This document shows, in pieces, positions 1 to 9,209 of a DNA stretch of 64,000 nucleotides. The notes below the pieces were generated by a model, which saw only the letters and a program-made list of their open reading frames with translations, was not told the DNA's origin and made no database searches. The stretch is from Burkholderia ambifaria AMMD (GTDB taxonomy: Bacteria; Pseudomonadota; Gammaproteobacteria; Burkholderiales; Burkholderiaceae). The stretch's first letter is position 1. The number at the start of each line of letters is the position of its first letter. The stretch is from positions 3,492,546-3,556,545 of the forward strand of contig NC_008390.1 in NCBI RefSeq assembly GCF_000203915.1, given 5' to 3'. The position numbers and the translations under genes were made by a program.

Positions 1-1
1 C

Positions 2-718
2 GTCGGCACCTACAACGGCCAGGACCGCGTGACGGGCGACATCACGTACGGCGGCTATTCGACCCAGCTCGTCGTCGACGAGGCGTTCGTGCTGCGCGTG
101 CCCGAGACGCTGGACCCGGCCGGCGCCGCGCCGCTGCTGTGCGCGGGGATCACGACCTACTCGCCGCTGCGCCAGTGGAACGTCGGGCCCGGCAAGAAGG
201 TCGGGATCGTCGGCCTCGGCGGGCTCGGCCACATGGGCGTGAAGCTCGCGCGCGCGATGGGCGCGCACGTCGTGCTGTTCACGACCTCGCCGTCGAAGAT
301 CGAGGACGGCAAGCGGCTCGGCGCGCACGAAGTGGTGATTTCGAAGGACGAAGCTCAGATGAACGCGCACCTGAACAGCTTCGACTTCATCCTGAACACG
401 GTGGCCGCGCAGCACGACCTGAATCCGTTCCTGCACCTGCTGAAGCGCGACGGCACGATGACGCTCGTCGGCGCGCCGGAGCACGACCATCCGTCGCCGC
501 AGGTGTTCAACCTGATCTTCAAGCGCCGCCGCCTCGCGGGCTCGCTGATCGGCGGGATCGCGGAAACGCAGGAAATGCTCGATTTCTGCGCGGAGCACGG
601 GATCACGTCGGACATCGAAACGATCCCGATGCAGCAGATCAATGCCGCTTACGAGCGCATGCTCAAGAGCGACGTGAAGTATCGGTTCGTGGTGGACATG
701 GCGTCGCTCAAGCAGTAA
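2..718 (+). CDS. NAD(P)-dependent zinc alcohol dehydrogenase, 3' part (5' end outside window)
   Basis: The frame is open from base 2 and ends in TAA at 716-718, so the gene starts outside the window. The visible 238 residues are the C-terminal two thirds of a medium-chain dehydrogenase of the cinnamyl-alcohol-dehydrogenase/YahK type. They contain the GGYSTQLVV segment, the LLCAGITTYSPL loop and the Rossmann glycine motif GLGGLGHMG, with a substrate-domain end (VKYRFVVDM) typical of this group. The catalytic-zinc ligands at the N-terminus cannot be checked. Such enzymes interconvert aldehydes and alcohols, usually with NADPH; the substrate cannot be predicted. A GTG at 29 is internal and is not the start. 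A strong hairpin follows the stop codon, so the gene appears to end its transcript. Confidence 0.9.
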   Translation, partial: VGTYNGQDRVTGDITYGGYSTQLVVDEAFVLRVPETLDPAGAAPLLCAGITTYSPLRQWNVGPGKKVGIVGLGGLGHMGVKLARAMGAHVVLFTTSPSKIEDGKRLGAHEVVISKDEAQMNAHLNSFDFILNTVAAQHDLNPFLHLLKRDGTMTLVGAPEHDHPSPQVFNLIFKRRRLAGSLIGGIAETQEMLDFCAEHGITSDIETIPMQQINAAYERMLKSDVKYRFVVDMASLKQ

Positions 719-741
719 CGCAGCAAGCGCTACCCCAAGCG

Positions 742-775
742 AAACGGGCCGCATGTTCGACATGCGGCCCGTTTT
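742..775 (+). terminator. Intrinsic terminator after the alcohol dehydrogenase
   Basis: A perfect 14-bp stem (742-755 with 761-774) closes a 5-base loop TTCGA, and the right arm ends in GTTTT. It lies between the plus-strand dehydrogenase and the minus-strand xthA, which converge, and may serve both directions. Confidence 0.85.
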
Positions 776-833
776 GCATCTGGCTACCGGTCGGCCCGGC
801 CGCTACGCGCATCGCATCGCGTAGCGCCGCCGA

Positions 834-1607
834 TCACTTCTTGTAGTCGTAATCGACCGTCAGCGGCGCGTGATCGCTGAACTTGATGTCCTTGAAGATC
901 GACGTGCGCTTCGCGGTGCCGGCCACGCCCGGCGTCGCGATCTGGTAATCGATCCGCCACCCGACGTTCTTCGCGTAAGCCTGGCCACGGTTGCTCCACC
1001 ACGTGTACTGCTCGGGGCGCGGGTCGAGCGTGCGGAATACGTCGACATAGCCGACATCGTCGAACAGCTGCGTGAGCCATGCGCGTTCTTCCGGCAGGCA
1101 GCCCGAGTTCTTCTGGTTGCTCTTCCAGTTCTTGATGTCGATTTCCTTGTGGACGATGTTCACGTCGCCGCACAGGATCACCTCGCGCTTGCTCTTCAGC
1201 TCGGCGAGATGCGGCATGAACTCGTCCATGAAGCGGTACTTCGCCTGCTGACGCTCTTCGCCGCTCGAGCCGGACGGCACGTACACGGACACGACCGACA
1301 GCTTGCCGTAGCGCGCCTCGACGTAGCGTCCCTCGGGATCGAATTCGCTGCTGCCGAAGCCGATGATCACGTCATCGGGCTCGTGGCGGCTGTACATGCC
1401 CGCGCCACTGTAGCCCTTCTTCTCGGCGTGGTGGAAATAGCTCCGCAAGCCATGCGGCTCGACGAAGTCGGCCGGCAGGTCGTCGGCCGATACCTTGATT
1501 TCCTGCACGCACACGCAGTCGGCATTCTGTTCGCCGAGCCATTCAAAAAAGCCCTTCTTCGCGGCGGAGCGGATGCCGTTCAGGTTGGCGGTAATCACTC
1601 GCATCAT
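834..1607 (-). CDS. xthA: Exodeoxyribonuclease III
   Basis: The 257-aa product begins (M)MRVITANLNGIRSAAKKGF and has the exonuclease III/AP endonuclease fold signatures: the NLNGIRSA start, the metal-binding glutamate in VCVQEIK, the GDVNIVHKEIDIKNWK segment and the C-terminal SDHAPLTVDY with the catalytic Asp-His pair. It cuts at abasic sites and degrades 3' ends during base-excision repair in the cytoplasm. Two ATG codons are adjacent (1607 and 1604); GGAA lies 8 and 11 bases before them and either could be used. The gene converges with the dehydrogenase at the left edge and is read in the same direction as the neighbouring polyphosphate kinase, 50 bp upstream of it. Length is normal for the family. 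Confidence 0.95.
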   Translation of the reverse strand: MMRVITANLNGIRSAAKKGFFEWLGEQNADCVCVQEIKVSADDLPADFVEPHGLRSYFHHAEKKGYSGAGMYSRHEPDDVIIGFGSSEFDPEGRYVEARYGKLSVVSVYVPSGSSGEERQQAKYRFMDEFMPHLAELKSKREVILCGDVNIVHKEIDIKNWKSNQKNSGCLPEERAWLTQLFDDVGYVDVFRTLDPRPEQYTWWSNRGQAYAKNVGWRIDYQIATPGVAGTAKRTSIFKDIKFSDHAPLTVDYDYKK

Positions 1608-1657
1608 GTCGGGTTCCGTTGTTCAGTTCAGTTCGATGTGTTTGACAGGATCGCAGC

Positions 1658-2497
1658 CTAGCGGATCTTCACGCCTTCGAGCTCCGGCTTCGGCGGCGGG
1701 AATTCGAGCTTCATGTCGGTCATCGTGCGCAGCAGCAGCTCGGCGATCATCACGTTGCGATGGGTTTTCGAGTTCGCCGGGATCACGTACCACGGCGCAT
1801 GCTCGGCCGAGGTTGCGGCGAGCGCATCGCGGTACGCCGACTGGTATGCATCCCAGTGCTTGCGCGCGTCGAGATCGGCGATGTCGAACTTCCAGTGCTT
1901 CGTCGGATCGTCAATGCGCGCCTGCAACCGCTCGCGCTGCTCGTCCTTCGAGATGTGCAGGAAGCACTTGACGATCGTCGTGCCGTTCTCCGCGAGCATC
2001 GTCTCGAAATCGCGGATCTGCCGGTAGCGGCGCTCGCATTCCTTGTCGCTGATGAGCTCCAGCACGCGCGGCACGAGGACGTCCTCGTAGTGGCTGCGGT
2101 TGAAGATCGCGAGTTCGCCCGCGGCCGGCGCCTGCGCGTGCACGCGCCACAGGAAGTCGTGCGCGGCCTCGATCGGCGTCGGTGCCTTGAACGGCACGAT
2201 GCGCAGGCCGAGCGGATCGACGTCGCGAAACACCGCGCGCACGGTGCCGTCCTTGCCACTGGTGTCCATCCCCTGCAGCACGAGCAGCACGCGCTTCTTC
2301 TGCTGCGTGTGCAGGCGCTCCTGCTGCACGTCGAGCTCCGTCGACACGGCGCTGAGCCGTTCGCGGTCGGCATCCTTCGAGCCCGACGAGAACGGCTTCG
2401 CGGCCGGATCGAACGCATCGAGCCTGAATGCGGCAACTTCCTTGTCACGCGTGCTGTACGGCACGCGGAAATCGTCGAGCGACGGTTGTTTCGCCAT
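1658..2497 (-). CDS. Polyphosphate kinase 2 family protein (polyphosphate:nucleotide phosphotransferase)
   Basis: The 279-aa protein has a Walker A-like GMDTSGKDGT loop, followed by the lid/Walker B region AIFNRSHYEDVLVPRV and the WYVIPANSKTHRN motif, all typical of single-domain PPK2 enzymes. These use polyphosphate to phosphorylate nucleoside mono- or diphosphates; which one cannot be read from sequence alone. The start at 2497 (MAKQPSLDDF) is chosen because GGAGG lies 6 bases upstream. A longer in-frame start at 2536 would add 13 residues unlike the family. The gene may be cotranscribed with xthA downstream (50 bp gap). Confidence 0.88.
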   Translation of the reverse strand: MAKQPSLDDFRVPYSTRDKEVAAFRLDAFDPAAKPFSSGSKDADRERLSAVSTELDVQQERLHTQQKKRVLLVLQGMDTSGKDGTVRAVFRDVDPLGLRIVPFKAPTPIEAAHDFLWRVHAQAPAAGELAIFNRSHYEDVLVPRVLELISDKECERRYRQIRDFETMLAENGTTIVKCFLHISKDEQRERLQARIDDPTKHWKFDIADLDARKHWDAYQSAYRDALAATSAEHAPWYVIPANSKTHRNVMIAELLLRTMTDMKLEFPPPKPELEGVKIR

Positions 2498-2556
2498 TCG
2501 TTCCTCCGTTGGACGGTGCGATGCACACGCGCACACGATAACGCATGCACCAAAGC

Positions 2557-2593
2557 GACGGGCCGCCCCGAACAGGTTCGGCGGCGGCCCGTC
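2557..2593 (-). terminator. Long GC hairpin at the gatB 3' side
   Basis: An 11-bp stem (2557-2567 with 2583-2593) continues into an inner 6-bp stem (2568-2573 with 2576-2581) with a 2-base tip. It sits about 30 bases beyond the gatB stop codon. No thymine run follows, so it may act as an RNA 3' stabiliser or a weak terminator. Confidence 0.5.
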
Positions 2594-2623
2594 GTCAGGC
2601 GCGGTTCAGGCGCGCGGCCATGT

Positions 2624-4099
2624 TCAGCCGAGCTTCTTCTTCAGCAGTTCGTTGACCTGCTGCGGATTGGCCTTGCCCTTGGTCGCCTTCATCGCCTGGC
2701 CGATCAGCGCGTTGAACGCCTTTTCCTTGCCCGCGCGGAATTCCTCGACCGACTTCGCGTTCGCGGCGAGCACCTCGTCGATGATCGCTTCCAGCGCGCC
2801 GGTGTCGGAGATCTGCTTCAGGCCCTTCGCGTCGATGATGCGGTCGGCCGCGGCTTCGTCGGTCGCCTTCTCGTCCCAGATCGCCGAGAAGATTTCCTTC
2901 GCGATCTTGTTCGAGATCGTGCCGTCGGCGATGCGCTGCAGCACCAGCGCGAGCTGCGCTGCCGACACCGGAATCGCGTCGATCTCGATGCCGTCGCGGT
3001 TCAGCTGCGACGACACGTCGCCCATCAGCCAGTTCGCGGCGATCTTCGCGTTCGCGGCGCCGGCCTTCGCGACCACGGCCTCGAAGTACGCGGCCATCGC
3101 CTTGCTCGACGTCAGCACGCCGGCGTCGTACGCGGACACGCCATATTGCTCGACGAAGCGCTGCTGGATCGCCGCCGGCAGTTCGGGCATCCCGGCCTGC
3201 ACGCGCTCGATCCAGTCCTGGCCGATCACGAGCGGCATCAGGTCGGGGTCGGGGAAGTAGCGGTAGTCGTGCGCGTCTTCCTTGCTGCGCATCGAACGCG
3301 TCTCGCGCTTGTCCGGATCGTAGAGGCGCGTTTCCTGCACGACTTCGCCGCCGTCCTCGATCAGCTCGATCTGGCGACGCACTTCGTAGTTGATCGCTTC
3401 TTCAAGGAACCGGAACGAGTTCAGGTTCTTGATTTCCGCGCGCGTGCCGAACTTTTCCTGGCCGACCGGCCGCACCGACACGTTCGCGTCGCAGCGGAAC
3501 GAGCCTTCCTGCATATTGCCGTCGCAGATGCCGAGCCACACGACGAGCGCGTGCAGCGACTTCGCGTAGGCCACGGCCTCGGCCGCGCTGCGCATTTCCG
3601 GCTCGGTGACGATCTCGAGCAGCGGCGTGCCCGCGCGGTTCAGGTCGATCCCGGTCATCCCGGCGAAGTCTTCATGCAGCGACTTGCCCGCATCTTCCTC
3701 GAGGTGCGCGCGGGTCAGGTTGACCGTCTTCTCGTACGCCGGCTTGCCGGCCTTTTCGTTGGCCGGCACCTGGATCGTGATCTGGCCGCCCTGCACGACG
3801 GGAATCTCGTACTGGCTGATCTGATAGCCCTTCGGCAGATCGGGGTAGAAATAATTCTTGCGCGCGAAGATGCTGCGCGGCGCGATGGTCGAGCCGATCG
3901 CGAGGCCGAAGCGGATCGCCCGCTCGACCGCGCCGCGGTTCAGCACCGGCAGCACGCCCGGCAGCGCCAGGTCCACCGGGCATGCCTGCGTGTTCGGCTC
4001 GGCGCCGAACTGCGTCGGTGCGCCGGAGAAAATCTTCGAGACGGTCGACAGTTGCGCGTGCGTCTCGAGACCGATGACGACTTCCCATTGAGTAGCCAT
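2624..4099 (-). CDS. gatB: Aspartyl/glutamyl-tRNA amidotransferase subunit B
   Basis: The 491-aa protein starts [17 protein letters not shown] and includes the [18 protein letters not shown] and [14 protein letters not shown] motifs of GatB, plus the C-terminal YqeY-like tail domain ending [14 protein letters not shown]. GatB holds the misacylated Glu-tRNA(Gln) or Asp-tRNA(Asn), phosphorylates the acyl group with ATP and receives ammonia from GatA. Start 4099 is preferred: it begins 4 bp after the gatA stop, whereas the longer open frame would run into gatA and lacks family homology. It is the last gene of gatC-gatA-gatB, and a GC hairpin follows it. Confidence 0.97.
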   Translation of the reverse strand: MATQWEVVIGLETHAQLSTVSKIFSGAPTQFGAEPNTQACPVDLALPGVLPVLNRGAVERAIRFGLAIGSTIAPRSIFARKNYFYPDLPKGYQISQYEIPVVQGGQITIQVPANEKAGKPAYEKTVNLTRAHLEEDAGKSLHEDFAGMTGIDLNRAGTPLLEIVTEPEMRSAAEAVAYAKSLHALVVWLGICDGNMQEGSFRCDANVSVRPVGQEKFGTRAEIKNLNSFRFLEEAINYEVRRQIELIEDGGEVVQETRLYDPDKRETRSMRSKEDAHDYRYFPDPDLMPLVIGQDWIERVQAGMPELPAAIQQRFVEQYGVSAYDAGVLTSSKAMAAYFEAVVAKAGAANAKIAANWLMGDVSSQLNRDGIEIDAIPVSAAQLALVLQRIADGTISNKIAKEIFSAIWDEKATDEAAADRIIDAKGLKQISDTGALEAIIDEVLAANAKSVEEFRAGKEKAFNALIGQAMKATKGKANPQQVNELLKKKLG

Positions 4100-4103
4100 A
4101 TGC

Positions 4104-5594
4104 TTACACCCCTGCCGGAACTTGCTTGTGCCAGTCGGTCGCGCGCTGGAACGCGTCGGCGACCTGCAGCATCCGGGCTTCGTTGAAATAGTTGCCGATG
4201 ATCTGCAGACCGACCGGGCGCTTCGCGTTCGCGCTCGCACCGAAGCCGCACGGCACGCTCATGCCGGGCAGGCCGGCGAGGCTCACCGACAGCGTGTAGA
4301 TATCCGCGAGATACATCTGCACCGGATCGTCGCCCTTCGAGCCGAGATCCCATGCGACCGTCGGCGAGGCCGGGCCCATGATCACGTCGCAGGACTTGAA
4401 CGCTTCCTGGAAATCCTGCGCGATGATGCGGCGGATCTTCTGCGCCTGCAGGTAGTACGCATCGTAGTAGCCGTGCGACAGCACGTAGGCGCCGACGAGA
4501 ATCCGGCGCTTCACCTCGGGGCCGAAGCCTTCGGCGCGCGACTTCTTGTACATGTCGAGCAGGTCGCCGTACTGCGCTGCGCGGTGGCCGAAGCGCACGC
4601 CGTCGAAACGCGACAGGTTCGACGACGCCTCGGCCGGCGCGATCACGTAGTACACGGGGATCGACAATTCGGTTTTCGGCAGCGACACGGGCACGAGCGT
4701 CGCGCCGAGCGCCTCGTACTGCTTGAGCGCCGCGTCGATCGACGCACGCACGTCGTCGGCGAGGCCGTCACCGAAATACTCGTTCGGCAAACCGATGCGC
4801 AGCCCGGCAAGCGGCTTGCCCGCATCGTTGCCGGCCGCCCACGGCTGGCCGAGGTGGCGCGTGAAATCCTCGTCCTCACGCTCGAGGCTCGTCGAGTCGC
4901 GCTCGTCGAAGCCGGACATCGCGTTCAGCAGCAGCGCGCAGTCGGACGCGCTCTGCGCCATCGGGCCGCCCTGGTCGAGCGACGACGCGAACGCGATCAT
5001 CCCGTAGCGCGACACGCGGCCGTAGGTCGGCTTGATGCCCGTCACGCCCGCGAACGACGCGGGCTGGCGGATCGAGCCGCCGGTGTCGGTGCCGGTCGCG
5101 GCCGGCGCGAGGCGCGCGGCGACGGCGGCCGAGCTACCGCCCGAGCTGCCGCCCGGCACCGCGTTGGTGTCCCACGGGTTCTTCACCGCGCCGAACGCGG
5201 AGTTCTCGTTCGACGAGCCCATCGCGAACTCGTCCATGTTGGTCTTGCCGAGCGTGACCATGCCGGCCGCCTGCAGGCGGGCGACGACGGTCGCGTCGAA
5301 CGGGCTCTCGTAGTTCGCGAGCATCTTCGAGCCGGCGGTCGAGCGCCAGCCGCGCGTGACGAACACGTCCTTGTGCGCGATCGGCAGGCCGGTCAGCGCG
5401 CCGCCCGCGCCGCGCGCGAGTTCAGCGTCGGCGGCCTTCGCCTGCGCAAGGGTGAGGTCGGCGTCGACGTGGACGAACGCGTTCAGGTCGCGTGCCGCGT
5501 CGATCCGTTTCAGGTAGAGCTGCGCGAGCTCGACGGCCGAGCATTCCTTGGCGGCGAGCGCGGCGCGCAGTTCGGTCAGGCTTTTTGCGTGCAT
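4104..5594 (-). CDS. gatA: Aspartyl/glutamyl-tRNA amidotransferase subunit A
   Basis: The 496-aa amidase-signature protein has the catalytic Ser-cisSer-Lys triad in place: Lys75 (PIAHKDVF), Ser150 ([10 protein letters not shown]) and Ser174 ([12 protein letters not shown]). GatA hydrolyses glutamine and channels ammonia to GatB, converting mischarged tRNA to Gln-tRNA or Asn-tRNA. The gene lies 66 bp downstream of gatC and 4 bp upstream of gatB, all in one direction, so a single operon is likely. Length is normal for the family. Confidence 0.97.
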   Translation of the reverse strand: MHAKSLTELRAALAAKECSAVELAQLYLKRIDAARDLNAFVHVDADLTLAQAKAADAELARGAGGALTGLPIAHKDVFVTRGWRSTAGSKMLANYESPFDATVVARLQAAGMVTLGKTNMDEFAMGSSNENSAFGAVKNPWDTNAVPGGSSGGSSAAVAARLAPAATGTDTGGSIRQPASFAGVTGIKPTYGRVSRYGMIAFASSLDQGGPMAQSASDCALLLNAMSGFDERDSTSLEREDEDFTRHLGQPWAAGNDAGKPLAGLRIGLPNEYFGDGLADDVRASIDAALKQYEALGATLVPVSLPKTELSIPVYYVIAPAEASSNLSRFDGVRFGHRAAQYGDLLDMYKKSRAEGFGPEVKRRILVGAYVLSHGYYDAYYLQAQKIRRIIAQDFQEAFKSCDVIMGPASPTVAWDLGSKGDDPVQMYLADIYTLSVSLAGLPGMSVPCGFGASANAKRPVGLQIIGNYFNEARMLQVADAFQRATDWHKQVPAGV

Positions 5595-5660
5595 TGAGTG
5601 GTTTTCCTGGGAATTCTGGGTGGCGCGCGGCGCGGCGCCGGCGCGCTTGTCATCGAATGC

Positions 5661-5960
5661 TTACTCGATCACCTTCGGCACGAGGTAGAGGCCGTCCTGG
5701 ACGGCCGGCGCCGGGCGCTGGTTGTCGTCGCGATTGACGACTTCCGTCACGGCGTCGTCGCGCAGGCGCTGCGCGACTTCCTGGATCTGTTCGATCGGGT
5801 GGGCGAGCGGCGCGATGCCGGCGGTGTCGACCGCCTGCATCTGTTCGACGAGGCCGAAGAATTCATTGAGCTGGCCGAGCATGTGCTCGGCGTCGGCGTC
5901 GGCCATTTCGAGTCGCGCCAGGTGCGCGATGCGTTTCACATCGGTCAGGGTCAGGGCCAT
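5661..5960 (-). CDS. gatC: Aspartyl/glutamyl-tRNA amidotransferase subunit C
   Basis: The 99-aa protein [19 protein letters not shown]... has the GatC pattern of an N-terminal helix (IAHLARLE), a [19 protein letters not shown] middle and a C-terminal [10 protein letters not shown] tail that wraps the GatA-GatB interface. It stabilises the heterotrimer and has no catalytic residues. Start 5960 is chosen because family homology begins there; the frame is open further upstream but the added residues are low-complexity. It is the first gene of the amidotransferase operon and diverges from mreB over a 368-bp region. Confidence 0.96.
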
Positions 5961-6098
5961 GCGATCACCGGAAAAAACAAGGCTGCGCGGCGCAGCGAAA
6001 GCAGCGCTGCGGCGGGGGGTTGGAGGGTGCGATCCCACCCTCAAAAATCGGGGCCGAAGCGGCAAAAATACCGCCCGTTTCGATTCAAATACCGTGAA

Positions 6099-6129
6099 AT
6101 TATAAGGTATCATTACGCGTTCGACCCAA
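6099..6129 (-). promoter_or_regulatory. Predicted gatCAB promoter
   Basis: On the minus strand a perfect TATAAT (6099-6104) is preceded 19 bp upstream by TTGGGT (6124-6129). The -10 is excellent and the -35 is weak and slightly far. It lies about 140 bp before gatC in the divergent gatC-mreB region, one of the few AT-rich patches there. Confidence 0.5.
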
Positions 6130-6328
6130 ACCCGGCAGCCTTTTCCCGCACCGTTTCGCCTCGTTTCGGCAAGCCGTGCGTGCTTCGTGCGATCCCCGGT
6201 AGACATCACTCGCAGCTTCGTGCGCCGCGGCGGCCGCTTCCGCCACGCTTCCCGAGGCTGTTATTTTTTCCGCTGCCGCCCTCAGCGCTCGCTATGCAGG
6301 GCCGGCCCAGAGCGAAACAGGATTCTGA

Positions 6329-7372
<1,044 letters not shown>

Positions 7373-7418
7373 TCGCCGAGTGATCGCCTAAGCAGTCCCG
7401 TTTGATATGACGCACCCG

Positions 7419-7460
7419 CGGCGTGGCCGGATCGCTCGTTCAGAACGAACCGCCACGCCG
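7419..7460 (+). promoter_or_regulatory. Hairpin in the mreB-mreC spacer
   Basis: A 9-bp perfect stem CGGCGTGGC/GCCACGCCG (7419-7427 with 7452-7460) encloses an inner TCGTTC-A-GAACGA hairpin (7436-7448). There is no thymine run. It lies within the 139-bp gap between mreB and mreC and could limit read-through or protect the mreB 3' end; that role is inferred. Confidence 0.5.
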
Positions 7461-7511
7461 TTTGCGCGTCTGAGCATTATTTAACCGATCACCACGCGCC
7501 CGGCGCCGACC

Positions 7512-8582
7512 ATGGAATACAGTCCGCCGCCCCTCTTCAAGCAAGGTCCGCCCGCGCTCGCGCGGCTCATCTTCTTCGTCGCCCTCGCCATCGCGCTCCT
7601 CGTGTCGGACGCGCGCTTCAGCACGCTCGAAATCGTCCGCGGCGTGCTCGGCACCGTGCTGTACCCGCTGCAGCGCGCGGCGCTCGTGCCGCGCGACCTG
7701 TTCATGGGCGCGGCCGACATCGCCGTCACGGGCGCATCGCTGCGCCACGACAACGACGCGCTGCGCAAGCGCAACCTGCAACTGTCCACGCAGGCCAACC
7801 AGGCCGCCGTGCTCGCGCAGGAAAACATGCATCTGCGCGCGGTGCTCGAACTGCGCCAGCACATCGCCACGCAGTCGACCCCGGTCGAGATCCAGTACGA
7901 CACGAGCGACCCGTTCACGCAGAAGATCGTGATCGGCCAGGGTTCGCAGCAAGGCATCCAGGACGGCTCGCCGGTCGTCAGTGAAGACGGCGTGGTCGGC
8001 CAGGTCACGCGCGTGTTCCCGCTGCAGGCCGAAGTCACGCTGATCACCGACCGCGATCTCGCGATTCCCGTGCAGGTGCTGCGCACCGGCCTGCGCAGCG
8101 TGATCTACGGCACGCCGAAGGGCGATTCGCTCGATCTGCGCTTCGTGCCGACGAGCTCGGACCTCGTCGCGGGCGACGAGCTCGTCACGAGCGGCCTCGA
8201 CGGCGTCTATCCGCCGGGCCTGCCGGTCGCGAAGGTCGTGCACGTCGACAAGCTCGCCGATACCGCGTTCGCCCGCGTGACCTGCGCACCGGTCGCCGCC
8301 GTGCGCGGCGCGCGCCAGATGCTGGTGCTGCATTACCAGAACGACGTCCCGCCGCGCCCGGCGGAGCCGGAGCCGGCCGCCGACAAGAAGGGAAAGAAAG
8401 GCGCGAAGGCCGCCGCGAAGGGCGAGAAAGCGGAGAAAGCCGAGAAGGCCGACGCGAACGCGAAGCCGGCCGCCGCGGCCGCACCCGGCGCGAAACCCGC
8501 GCCGGCGGCGCCCGCAGCTCCCGCCCAGCCCGCTGCCGCGGCCGCGAAGCCCGCGGCCGGGCAACCAGGAGCCCAGCGATGA
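7512..8582 (+). CDS. mreC: Rod shape-determining protein MreC
   Basis: The 356-aa protein has a short cytoplasmic N-terminus, one membrane segment (about residues 16-34, LARLIFFVALAIALLV), a coiled-coil region (about 75-115, LRHDNDALRKRNLQLSTQANQ...) and the periplasmic MreC beta domains (GQGSQQGIQDGSPVVSEDGVVGQV). The last 75 residues are a Lys/Ala/Pro-rich tail, longer than in enteric MreC. MreC scaffolds MreB, MreD, RodA and PBP2. The stop overlaps the start of mreD by 4 bases (ATGA), implying translational coupling. Confidence 0.97.
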   Translation: MEYSPPPLFKQGPPALARLIFFVALAIALLVSDARFSTLEIVRGVLGTVLYPLQRAALVPRDLFMGAADIAVTGASLRHDNDALRKRNLQLSTQANQAAVLAQENMHLRAVLELRQHIATQSTPVEIQYDTSDPFTQKIVIGQGSQQGIQDGSPVVSEDGVVGQVTRVFPLQAEVTLITDRDLAIPVQVLRTGLRSVIYGTPKGDSLDLRFVPTSSDLVAGDELVTSGLDGVYPPGLPVAKVVHVDKLADTAFARVTCAPVAAVRGARQMLVLHYQNDVPPRPAEPEPAADKKGKKGAKAAAKGEKAEKAEKADANAKPAAAAAPGAKPAPAAPAAPAQPAAAAAKPAAGQPGAQR

Positions 8583-9091
8583 ACCGTCCGCAATACATCC
8601 TGCAGCCGGTCAACCCGTACTTCATCGTCTTCAGCCTCGCCGCCGCGTTCCTGCTGAACCTGATGCCGTGGGGCCGCCTGCCCGGCGTGCCCGATTTCGT
8701 CGCGCTCGTGCTGCTGTTCTGGAACATCCACCAGCCGCGCAAGGTCGGGATGGGCGTCGCGTTCGTGCTCGGCATCCTGATGGACGTGCACGACGCGGGG
8801 CTGCTCGGCGAGCACGCGCTCGCCTATACGCTGCTGTCGTACGGGGCGATCACGATCCACCGCCGCGTGCTGTGGATGCCGATCGGCGTGCAGGTGCTGT
8901 ATGTCACGCCGCTGCTCGTCGCCGCGCAGCTGGTGCCGTTCGTGATCCGCCTGATGATGGGCGCCGCGTTTCCCGGCTGGCGCTATCTGGTGGACGGCTT
9001 CGTCGAGGCCGCGCTGTGGCCGATCGCGAGCCACCTGCTGCTGATGCCGCAACGCCGCCCGGTTGACCCGGACGATACGCGCCCCATCTGA
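8579..9091 (+). CDS. mreD: Rod shape-determining protein MreD
   Basis: This 170-aa integral membrane protein has about five hydrophobic segments and the MreD signature (NPYFIVFSLAAAFLLNLMPWG, then FWNIHQPRKVGMGVAFVLGILMDVHDAGLLGEHAL). It belongs to the elongasome and binds MreC in the inner membrane. It starts inside the last codon of mreC, and an 18-gene-free stretch of about 118 bp of GC-rich sequence separates it from mrdA. Confidence 0.96.
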   Translation: MNRPQYILQPVNPYFIVFSLAAAFLLNLMPWGRLPGVPDFVALVLLFWNIHQPRKVGMGVAFVLGILMDVHDAGLLGEHALAYTLLSYGAITIHRRVLWMPIGVQVLYVTPLLVAAQLVPFVIRLMMGAAFPGWRYLVDGFVEAALWPIASHLLLMPQRRPVDPDDTRPI

Positions 9092-9209
9092 GCCGCACCG
9101 GGACCGACCTTGAACACCCGCCGCCCCCACGCCCGCCGCGCGCCGCGCTCCGGGGCGGCCCCTCGTCCGCGCGCGCTCGCCGTGCATGGGCCGGATCAAA
9201 TGTAACCGC

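Noticed and set aside
1760..4186. Plus-strand 808-codon open frame opposite gatB and ppk2
   Set aside because: It is the antisense shadow of conserved genes in high-GC DNA; Arg/Ala-rich with no family pattern.
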